From the NCBI GenBank assembly GCA_003447785.1, contig DLYJ01000161.1, positions 1 to 12,687 of the forward strand: a DNA stretch of 12,687 bases, given 5' to 3'. Within the stretch, counting starts at the first letter, position 1; the number at the start of each line of letters is the position of its first letter. This DNA comes from Treponema sp. (GTDB lineage Bacteria > Spirochaetota > Spirochaetia > Treponematales > Treponemataceae). Shown here one piece after another: positions 1-5,614 of this stretch. Made by a program: the position numbers and the translations under genes. Below the pieces are notes generated by a model. That model did no database searches. It saw only the letters and a list, made by a program, of their open reading frames with translations, and was not told the DNA's origin.

Positions 1-493
1 TGATTAAAACTTTCTGGGCGCCCATGGCTTCGGCACTTCTAAAAATCGAACCAAGATTGAAGGGAGAGCGGATGTCTTCTGCGTAAACGTAAACGTCTTT
101 AAAAAAATCGCGCTCTTTTACAACACCGTTTTTGTCCGGAGTGTTGGGGTGTGGTGCAATGATTAAATCCCATTCAGCCGGGAAGGTTCCTATCATTGCA
201 AGGAGAGTATTGCGCGCAAGATTACAGGTGCGTTTTTCGGCCTGTGTATCAAATGGTTCAGTCTGTATGAGTTGAATCAGCTGGTCGCGTGCCAGGGGAG
301 GCATGTCTGCATCTTTTACGATGATTTCTACAAGACGCTTTATGTAGTCCGGCCGTGAGATTGTTTTGTAATTGTATTCGTTGCCTTTTTCCGGAATCCC
401 GTCAATGTCGCGCTCAAGGGCTCCAAAGGTCAGGGCGAGTTTCCGGCGCTTCTGACCTGCTTCCAGATGAATTAATTTGCCAGGTTCAATCAT
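1..493 (-). CDS. SpoU/TrmH-family RNA 2'-O-methyltransferase, 3' end outside window
   Basis: About 164 N-terminal residues are visible; the gene runs off the left edge. The sequence ends in a SpoU motif 1, EDIRSPFNLGSIFRSAEAMG at residues 139-158, where Asn146 and Arg152 are the conserved Asn and Arg of this SAM-dependent trefoil-knot family that methylates ribose 2'-OH in tRNA or rRNA. The knot itself (motifs 2 and 3) lies beyond the window, so the substrate cannot be told. The roughly 130 residues before motif 1 are longer than the short substrate-binding domain of many relatives and are not recognised. The ATG lies two bases after the stop of the upstream dehydrogenase-like gene (TAATCATG) and has no Shine-Dalgarno sequence, so translation is probably coupled to that gene. 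Family call is firm; specificity is unknown. Confidence 0.85.
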   Translation of the reverse strand, partial: MIEPGKLIHLEAGQKRRKLALTFGALERDIDGIPEKGNEYNYKTISRPDYIKRLVEIIVKDADMPPLARDQLIQLIQTEPFDTQAEKRTCNLARNTLLAMIGTFPAEWDLIIAPHPNTPDKNGVVKERDFFKDVYVYAEDIRSPFNLGSIFRSAEAMGAQKVLI

Positions 494-495
494 GA

Positions 496-1647
496 TTAGA
501 ATGCAGTTTTAATCAAATCAAACAGATCATCGCTTGTCATTGAGCGTGGAAGTGAATTGACATATTCAAGCTGGCCCGCATCTTCTGCGGCAAGTGACAG
601 CTGTTCAATTGTAACCGACAGATCCTTTAAGCGGGTCGGAAGGTTTGCCTTTGCCATGCGCTGACGGATATTGTCGGCAAAAACCTTGCAGAATTCTTCG
701 GCGCTTGATGAATCCTGACGCTCGATTCCAAAAAGTTCTGCAATTCGTTCAACTTTTGCTGATTTGAATTTTATACAGTCTTCGATAACGTGGGGAAAGA
801 GAATGGCCGAAACAAGTGAACGGCTGATTTTGAATCTTGCATTGATTGTCAGTGCAAGCAGAGAGGCCGGCCCGAAGGAGCTGGACGCAATTGCAAGACT
901 TGCCATACAACCGCCCTGAGTTAAAAGTTCTTCCTGGGGAGTTGTAAGATTGAGGCTTTCAGAGCCGTTCATTGCAAAATTCAATAATTCAATTGATTTT
1001 TCTGCGAGCATATCGCTGAAAAAGTTTGCTTTCTGAGAAAGGAAGGCTTCGCTTGCAAGACACAGGGATTCAAGTGCCATGGATTCCGTCTGATTTTCTG
1101 TAAGGGTAACGGAAAGGTTCGGGTCAAAAACAGAAGCCTTGCACAGCCCGCTCTTTGTCCTGAATAAAATACATTTTGAACTTCTTGAGTCAACCAGTGG
1201 AATTCGATCCGTAAAAACATACGGGTCACGGCAGGTTGTTGCCAGACTGATAAGTGGAAGCGGCGCACTCTTAGGAACATCGCCGTCTGTAAAGTCATAA
1301 ATGTCTTTTGTTTCGTTAAAGAAGGTGCACACGGCTCTGGCAATATTAACGGCCTTTCCGCCTCCGGCAGAAATTACCCCGTGAATGTGTGACTTTCTTG
1401 CAAGTTCAAGGGCAGCGCTTACAGTTTTTGTTTCTGCAATTTCTGTAAATTCATCAAATACAAAATAATCAACATTGCGGTCTGTCAGAGACTGTGTGAT
1501 TTTGTCAGCAATTCCCACAGAGCGCAAAACCGGGTCCAGAACCAGCATAAAGCGTGTTCCGTATTCGAGGGCAAACTGTCCGAGACGGCTTGCGGAATAG
1601 GAACCAAGAATTATATTTGGTGAAATTTTAAATGTAAAATCTGCCAT
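496..1647 (-). CDS. Iron-containing alcohol dehydrogenase-fold protein lacking metal ligands (probable pseudoenzyme)
   Basis: This 383-residue protein matches the group III (iron) alcohol dehydrogenase family over its whole length and has the usual size. Recognisable landmarks are AGGGKAVNIAR (94-104, normally GGGSxxDxAK), LATTCRDPYV (135-144, normally PTTAGTGSE), FDPNLSVTL (174-182), the metal region ALESLCLASEAF (191-202) and AILFPHVIE (281-289). By hand alignment to FucO, metal ligands D196, H200, H263 and H277 become Glu193, Leu197, Ser262 and Arg276, and the nucleotide-binding TTAGTGSE is gone. Classical NAD(P)H-dependent alcohol dehydrogenase activity is therefore unlikely, although the frame is intact and the fold appears conserved. 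A good ribosome site (GGAGAA, 6 nt before the ATG) supports the start. It forms a two-gene unit with the RNA methyltransferase downstream. No clear promoter is visible between it and the terminator upstream; read-through from flgM is possible. Confidence 0.85.
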   Translation of the reverse strand: MADFTFKISPNIILGSYSASRLGQFALEYGTRFMLVLDPVLRSVGIADKITQSLTDRNVDYFVFDEFTEIAETKTVSAALELARKSHIHGVISAGGGKAVNIARAVCTFFNETKDIYDFTDGDVPKSAPLPLISLATTCRDPYVFTDRIPLVDSRSSKCILFRTKSGLCKASVFDPNLSVTLTENQTESMALESLCLASEAFLSQKANFFSDMLAEKSIELLNFAMNGSESLNLTTPQEELLTQGGCMASLAIASSSFGPASLLALTINARFKISRSLVSAILFPHVIEDCIKFKSAKVERIAELFGIERQDSSSAEEFCKVFADNIRQRMAKANLPTRLKDLSVTIEQLSLAAEDAGQLEYVNSLPRSMTSDDLFDLIKTAF

Positions 1648-1681
1648 TTTTTCTCCAGAACTTGATTAATTCTTTGTAAAC

Positions 1682-1715
1682 AAAAAAAGCAGAACCGGAT
1701 AGTTCTGCCTTTTTT
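1682..1715. terminator. Bidirectional intrinsic terminator between flgM and the dehydrogenase-like gene
   Basis: A perfect 7-bp stem (GCAGAAC at 1689-1695, GTTCTGC at 1702-1708) closes a 6-nt loop. It is flanked by a run of seven A on one side and six T on the other, giving a U-tract in either direction. Its natural job is to end the leftward rsmI-flgM transcript. The dehydrogenase-like gene starts only 35 nt further on. Confidence 0.8.
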
Positions 1716-1720
1716 ATTAA

Positions 1721-1736
1721 TTTAGCAAAAGCTAAA
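1721..1736. repeat. Small inverted repeat just after the flgM stop
   Basis: A perfect 6-bp inverted repeat, TTTAGC-AAAA-GCTAAA, begins two bases after the flgM stop codon. It lies directly in front of the stronger terminator at 1682-1715. It could be a short 3'-end hairpin that stabilises the transcript, but it is A/T-rich and may be incidental. Confidence 0.45.
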
Positions 1737-1738
1737 AA

Positions 1739-2032
1739 TTACAGTCCAAAACTGTCCAGAATACGGTCAGCAGTTGAACCAATTACAGCTGAATTAAGGT
1801 AGTTAGGGTCCTTAATCTTTTCTTTTACGGCAGCTACGAGATCAGCACGAACATCAGGTGTTTCTTCAGCAACCTGGCGCAGGAAGTATGCTCTTGCAGC
1901 TTCTTTTGCTTCGTCAGATACACTGATTGAATCAGGCGCAGAAGTTGTTGCAAATTTTTCTGTCTCGCTAGTGCGGCGTGTGTTTTGTACGTTGTTAAGT
2001 GGATTTACTCCATTAATGTTCTGTATCATCAT
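1739..2032 (-). CDS. flgM: FlgM, anti-sigma-28 factor
   Basis: This 97-residue protein has the FlgM layout: a flexible polar N-terminus opening IQNINGVNPLNNVQ, the linker SISVSDEAKEAA (35-46), then a helical C-terminal half (about 41-95) ending in the characteristic STADRILDSFG. FlgM proteins bind and hold the flagellar sigma factor FliA (sigma-28) until the hook-basal body is finished and FlgM is exported, releasing late flagellar genes. In spirochaetes this would concern periplasmic flagella. The start has a Shine-Dalgarno-like AGGTAGG about 10 nt upstream; the second ATG in the double Met could also be used. It lies 19 nt after rsmI and is probably co-transcribed with it, then ended by the terminator at 1682-1715. 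No separate sigma-28 promoter was recognised. The family call is strong although the protein is short. Confidence 0.9.
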   Translation of the reverse strand: MMIQNINGVNPLNNVQNTRRTSETEKFATTSAPDSISVSDEAKEAARAYFLRQVAEETPDVRADLVAAVKEKIKDPNYLNSAVIGSTADRILDSFGL

Positions 2033-2051
2033 TTGTAACCTACCTTACACT

Positions 2052-2759
2052 CTAATTATCGGCATCATCTTCCGAAAGTTGAGCATTTTTATTACCGGAA
2101 ATGAAAATTGCAAACTCGCCAAGGATTTTGCTCCTTTCGGCAAAGTTCTGTTTCATTTCTTCCGCCGTTCCCTCTACTATCTCCTCGTGAAGTTTAGTCA
2201 GTTCCCTGCCCACAACCACACGGCGTCCTTTATCAATATCGGCAATATCCGTTAAAAGTTTAACAATTCTGAACGGAGATTCGTATAAAACTACCGCATC
2301 TCCTGTTGCAAGAAGTTCGCGAAGTCTTGAACGTCTTCTGCCTGGTTTTGGAGAAAGAAAACCTTCAAAAATCAGGGTTTTTCCTCCGGCTCCCGCAACA
2401 CTTACCAGTGTCGCAAAAGCACTCGGCCCCGGAATCGGAACCACTGTATGTCCTGCGCCCCGGACCATTGTGGCAAGAACGGCTCCCGGATCACTGATTC
2501 CCGGAGTTCCTGCATCACTTGCGTATGCAACCGACTGACCTTCGTCCAGAAGTTTTATTATCTTCTGGGCAGCAACCGCTTCATTCTGCGAACGGCAACT
2601 TATAAGCGGCTTTTTAATCTCAAGATGATTTAAAAGCTGCAATGTATGCCGGGTATCCTCGGCTGCGATGACATCTACATTTTTAAAGGTTTCAACAGCC
2701 CTGTAAGTAATGTCACCAAGATTTCCTATCGGGGTACCAACTATATATAGCGTAGACAC
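2052..2759 (-). CDS. rsmI: 16S rRNA (cytidine1402-2'-O)-methyltransferase RsmI
   Basis: RsmI methylates the ribose of C1402 in the decoding centre of 16S rRNA using SAM. All family landmarks are present: LYIVGTPIGNLGDIT (4-18), AAEDTRHT (32-39), the signature ASDAGTPGISDPG (80-92), PIPGPSA (108-114), FEGFLSPKPGRRR (131-143) and LYESPFRI (158-165). At 235 residues it is about 50 shorter than the E. coli enzyme. It ends in an acidic tail after EFAIFISGN, so the small C-terminal extra domain is missing; many RsmI proteins lack it. The start is GTG, chosen because the family begins almost directly with LYIVGTP. No Shine-Dalgarno sequence precedes it, and a TATAAA box lies only 8 nt upstream, suggesting a leaderless message. 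It lies 63 nt after the TetR gene and 19 nt before flgM, all on the same strand. Confidence 0.96.
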   Translation of the reverse strand: MSTLYIVGTPIGNLGDITYRAVETFKNVDVIAAEDTRHTLQLLNHLEIKKPLISCRSQNEAVAAQKIIKLLDEGQSVAYASDAGTPGISDPGAVLATMVRGAGHTVVPIPGPSAFATLVSVAGAGGKTLIFEGFLSPKPGRRRSRLRELLATGDAVVLYESPFRIVKLLTDIADIDKGRRVVVGRELTKLHEEIVEGTAEEMKQNFAERSKILGEFAIFISGNKNAQLSEDDADN

Positions 2760-2767
2760 ACTTTAAT

Positions 2768-2797
2768 TTTATACACAAAACCCCTAAAAAGCAACAA
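2768..2797 (-). promoter_or_regulatory. Candidate promoter of rsmI placed almost on the start codon
   Basis: On the minus strand, TATAAA (2773 to 2768) is preceded at 18 bp by a weak -35, TTGTTG (2797 to 2792). Transcription would begin near 2761, with the GTG start at 2759. The -35 is poor, so the call rests on the -10 box and on the lack of a ribosome site. Confidence 0.45.
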
Positions 2798-2822
2798 GAA
2801 AACCTGACGCCCTTTAAAGTTT

Positions 2823-3482
2823 TTACAGCAGTTTAACAAATTCTTCTACCACAAAATCGTGAACCGTATAGTCACTTTCGCTGGTATTTTCATCTTCAAA
2901 CAGCTCACCTTCGCCTGTCTGGGGATTTGAACGGATCTGTTCTTTTTTTTGAACCATCCATCCGTCCAGAATATCAATTACAAGAGAAGCAAAGATTTTT
3001 GCCTTGACCAAAATTGCTCCTTCATCAGTTGTTTTGATTTTTTTTGCCTGGGCAAGACTTTTTAAGGCAACGCAGGTCTGTTCAACAAGTTTCTGATGAT
3101 TTTCAGTACTGATTCCAGCGGCTTCGCCTGTAAAGTATTTTTCGCTTTCTATAAATGAATAAATTAAAACCAAAGGCTCCTTTTCGTACATTTTGAGCCA
3201 GCGGTGCAGCATTCCCTTGAGAACGGCTTCTGCCGTGTACTTTGCCGAAGTTGAATCCATATCCTGAGGAATAAAGGAAATGCGTTTGCAGTAATCGCCG
3301 CAGTAACGCAGGGTGTCTTCCATCATTGCGTCCCGGGAAGCATAGTGATTGTATAAGGAAGCTTTTTTAATTCCCAAAATACCTGCAATGTCAGAAAGCG
3401 AAGTAGCACCGGCACTGTTTACAAAAGCAGTTTCCAAAACGGCGCGGATAATTCGTTCATGTGTAATTTTTTCTGCAGGCAT
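2823..3482 (-). CDS. TetR-family transcriptional regulator
   Basis: This 219-residue protein has a typical TetR N-terminal DNA-binding domain. Helix 1 covers about 6-20 and the helix-turn-helix about 27-47, with SLSDIAGILGIKKASLYNHY (28-47) being the classic recognition segment. The rest (about 55-219) is an alpha-helical ligand/dimer domain with no recognised ligand signature. Its C-terminus is acidic and polar (about 185-210). It is transcribed away from the long-chain acyl-CoA ligase gene across a 169-bp gap. That arrangement is common for TetR repressors that sense acyl-CoA or fatty acids and control their neighbour; the ligand here is inferred, not shown. Its promoter is strong (TTGACA-17-TAAACT) and a palindrome covers the -10 and start site, which suggests autorepression. 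The start has a modest GTGAGAT ribosome site. Confidence 0.9.
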   Translation of the reverse strand: MPAEKITHERIIRAVLETAFVNSAGATSLSDIAGILGIKKASLYNHYASRDAMMEDTLRYCGDYCKRISFIPQDMDSTSAKYTAEAVLKGMLHRWLKMYEKEPLVLIYSFIESEKYFTGEAAGISTENHQKLVEQTCVALKSLAQAKKIKTTDEGAILVKAKIFASLVIDILDGWMVQKKEQIRSNPQTGEGELFEDENTSESDYTVHDFVVEEFVKLL

Positions 3483-3509
3483 AGAATCTCACTTTTTTAT
3501 CTGATTTAG

Positions 3510-3525
3510 ACTACCGTTCATTAGT
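3510..3525. promoter_or_regulatory. Candidate TetR operator
   Basis: An imperfect palindrome, ACTACCGTTCATTAGT, has perfect ACTA/TAGT outer arms and a matching G..C pair inside (10 of 16 positions symmetric). It covers the end of the -10 box and the expected start site of the tetR promoter, where an autorepressor would bind. Binding by this TetR is an inference. Confidence 0.4.
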
Positions 3526-3551
3526 TTATAACGCGGGCTCTTAATTGTCAA
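3523..3551 (-). promoter_or_regulatory. Sigma-70-type promoter of the TetR gene
   Basis: On the minus strand a perfect -35, TTGACA (3551 to 3546), is followed after exactly 17 bp by TAAACT (3528 to 3523), a 4/6 match to the -10 consensus. An overlapping TATAAA lies 2 bp upstream of that box. The expected start is near 3516, giving a leader of about 34 nt with a weak ribosome site before the ATG at 3482. Confidence 0.65.
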
Positions 3552-3601
3552 TGCACAGTTTTTTTACATTTTTAAGTGTGGAATATAAATTCAATTAACT
3601 A

Positions 3602-3607
3602 TATAAT
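3602..3607 (+). promoter_or_regulatory. -10 box of the acyl-CoA ligase promoter
   Basis: A perfect TATAAT lies 45 bp before the ATG at 3652, predicting a start near 3614 and a leader of about 38 nt. No good -35 sits 17 bp upstream (TGGAAT), so the promoter may need an activator or be weak. An alternative is TTTACA at 3564-3569 with TATAAA 15 bp later. Confidence 0.5.
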
Positions 3608-3615
3608 AAATTTAC

Positions 3616-3631
3616 AGTGCTTCTGTGCACT
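3616..3631. repeat. Inverted repeat in the acyl-CoA ligase leader
   Basis: AGTGC-TTCTGT-GCACT is a perfect 5-bp inverted repeat at about +3 to +18 of the predicted transcript, just before the ribosome site. It could be a regulator binding site or a small 5' hairpin. Part of it (CTGTGCA, 3623-3629) is the reverse complement of TGCACAG at 3552-3558 on the other side of the promoter. Confidence 0.4.
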
Positions 3632-3651
3632 TCTTATCAACGGAGATAAAA

Positions 3652-5562
3652 ATGCAAAACACACTTCCACGCCTGTTCAGGGAAACAGTTCAGAATTATC
3701 CGCAGATTACATTCCAGATGTACCGGATTAAAGGCGGTTCTTTTGAATCAACTTCATATAAAGATGCTTACGACGAGGCTGTATCACTTGCCGGCGGACT
3801 TATGTCCCGCGGAATCAAACGCGGAGAACACATCGGCCTGATTTCCGACAACCGCAAGGAATGGCAGCGCATGGACATGGCAATTCTGAGCCTGGGTGCA
3901 ATCGATATTCCCCGGGGATGTGATGCTACAATCGGTGATCTTGAATACATTCTTTCCTTTACCGAATGCGAAAACGTAGTTGTAGAAAACGAAAGCCAGG
4001 TTAAAAAAATCCTCGGCATAAAAGATAAGCTTCCAAACTTCAAAACCTTCATCACACTTGAAGATGTATCTGACAAGGTTCTGGAAGAAGTTAAGGCAGC
4101 AGGCCTTGAACTTGTTACTTATAACCAGCTCATAGAAGCAGGCGTAAAATTCAACCAGGCTAATCCGGGCGCAGTTGAAAAAGAAATCGACGCAGGTAAA
4201 CCAGACGAACTTGCTTCAATCATCTTTACTTCAGGAACTACAGGCCAGCCAAAAGGCGTAATGCTTACCCACATGAACTTTATTGCACAGCTGGACGAAG
4301 TTGACGAACGCATTTACCTTTATCCGGGCGACAGGGGACTTCTCGTTCTCCCGATCTGGCACGCTTTTGAACGCTCTGTTGAATATGTAGTTATGAGCCA
4401 GGCCGCAACCCTCTGTTACTCAAAACCTGTTGCAAGCGCATTGCTTGCCGACCTCAAGGAACTCAATCCGCAGGTAATTCCTGCCGTACCGCGCGTATTT
4501 GAAGCAATCTACGACGGAATCTACCGCCAGATGAGAAAAACAGGCGGAATTACACTCCGTGTATTCAACTTCTTTGTAAGCATCGCGCTCTTTCATTCAA
4601 AACTCGACCGCGTTCTGTTTGACCGCACTACACGCTACGGAATTGATAAAAGATGGCTCCAGTGGCCTGCATTCGTTCTGCCATGGCTTATCTGTTATCC
4701 GATTAAACTTCTGGGCGGCGTTCTTGTATTCAGAAAAATCCGCGCAATGCTCGGCAATAACTTCAGGGGCGCTGTAGCGGGCGGCGGTGCACTTCCTCCG
4801 GCTGTAGACAAGTTCTTCTGGGCAGTTGGAGTTCCACTGGTTGAAGGTTACGGACTTACAGAAACTTCTCCAATCGTTGCAGTACGCCCGTTTGCGCGAC
4901 CGGTACTTGGAAACGTTGGTTCTGCCATTCGCGGAGTTTCCGTTCGCGTTGTTGACGTAGAAACAGGAAAACCTCTTCCAAAAGGCAAGAAGGGACGCCT
5001 CGAAGTTAAGGGTCCCACAGTCATGCAGGGTTACTACAAAAAGCCTGAACTTACAGCAAAGGTTATCGACAAAAACAACTGGTTTGATACAGGAGACCTT
5101 GCCCGTCTTACAGCAAACAACGAAATCGTACTTTGCGGACGCACAAAGGATACAATCGTACAGACAGGCGGCGAAAACGTAGAACCGCTTCCAATCGAAA
5201 TGAAGATTCAGGAATCACAATACGTTTCTACGGCAGTTGTTGTGGGTCAGGACCAGCGCTACCTTGCGGCACTTATTGTTCCTGCAAAGGCAGAAATCGA
5301 AAACTTTGCCAAAGAAGCAGGAATTAGTTACAAAAAATACGAAGAACTTGTTAAACGTCCGGAAATTACACGACTGATTGAAGGCGAAGTTAACCAGCGC
5401 ATCAATTCAAAAAATGGATTTAAGATGTATGAAAAAATCAACAAAGTCTGTCTTCTATCAAAAGAATTCGAAGTCGGCGTAGAACTTTCTGCAAAACAGG
5501 AAATCATGCGCTACAAGATAAACACATTGTACGCAAAAGAAATCAAATCGCTGTTTAAGTAA
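3652..5562 (+). CDS. AMP-forming long-chain fatty-acid--CoA ligase
   Basis: This 636-residue adenylate-forming enzyme would activate a fatty acid with ATP to acyl-AMP and then to acyl-CoA, feeding phospholipid synthesis from host or environmental fatty acids. Motifs in order are the P-loop IFTSGTTGQPKGVMLTH (191-207), the membrane-associated hydrophobic stretch typical of long-chain members (about 305-360), GYGLTETSP (399-407), WFDTGDLA (477-484) and LCGRTKDTIVQTGGENVEP (494-512). The C-terminal A10 motif, usually close to ELTPTLKxKR, reads ELSAKQEIMR (611-620). By simple alignment the catalytic lysine position is Glu617, with Lys615 nearby. The start at 3652 is preferred over an in-frame GTG at 3625 because CGGAGAT (GGAG at 3642-3645) lies 6 nt before it. 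The gene is divergent from the TetR regulator. It resembles fadD of other bacteria, but substrate length cannot be read from sequence. Confidence 0.93.
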   Translation: MQNTLPRLFRETVQNYPQITFQMYRIKGGSFESTSYKDAYDEAVSLAGGLMSRGIKRGEHIGLISDNRKEWQRMDMAILSLGAIDIPRGCDATIGDLEYILSFTECENVVVENESQVKKILGIKDKLPNFKTFITLEDVSDKVLEEVKAAGLELVTYNQLIEAGVKFNQANPGAVEKEIDAGKPDELASIIFTSGTTGQPKGVMLTHMNFIAQLDEVDERIYLYPGDRGLLVLPIWHAFERSVEYVVMSQAATLCYSKPVASALLADLKELNPQVIPAVPRVFEAIYDGIYRQMRKTGGITLRVFNFFVSIALFHSKLDRVLFDRTTRYGIDKRWLQWPAFVLPWLICYPIKLLGGVLVFRKIRAMLGNNFRGAVAGGGALPPAVDKFFWAVGVPLVEGYGLTETSPIVAVRPFARPVLGNVGSAIRGVSVRVVDVETGKPLPKGKKGRLEVKGPTVMQGYYKKPELTAKVIDKNNWFDTGDLARLTANNEIVLCGRTKDTIVQTGGENVEPLPIEMKIQESQYVSTAVVVGQDQRYLAALIVPAKAEIENFAKEAGISYKKYEELVKRPEITRLIEGEVNQRINSKNGFKMYEKINKVCLLSKEFEVGVELSAKQEIMRYKINTLYAKEIKSLFK

Positions 5563-5580
5563 AAAGAGTTATAGAGCAAC

Positions 5581-5608
5581 AAAAAGGGCTGTCATAATGG
5601 CAGCCCTT
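5581..5608. terminator. Shared terminator between the acyl-CoA ligase and HDOD genes
   Basis: An 8-bp stem (AAGGGCTG at 5584-5591, CAGCCCTT at 5601-5608) has a 9-nt loop that can pair further with one G-U. Read on the minus strand it is followed by TTTTT, so it mainly ends the HDOD gene, which stops at 5615. On the plus strand the U-tract is poor (CGTTGTTT), but it is the only hairpin after the ligase gene. Confidence 0.75.
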
Positions 5609-5614
5609 CGTTGT

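Noticed and set aside
1971..2255. 94-residue plus-strand frame across flgM and rsmI
   Set aside because: It is antisense to two well-supported genes and its hydrophobic start is a by-product of their codons.
3625..3651. GTG start nine codons upstream for the acyl-CoA ligase
   Set aside because: It has no ribosome site and lies within an inverted repeat of the predicted leader. The ATG at 3652 has GGAG at the right distance and fits the family N-terminus.
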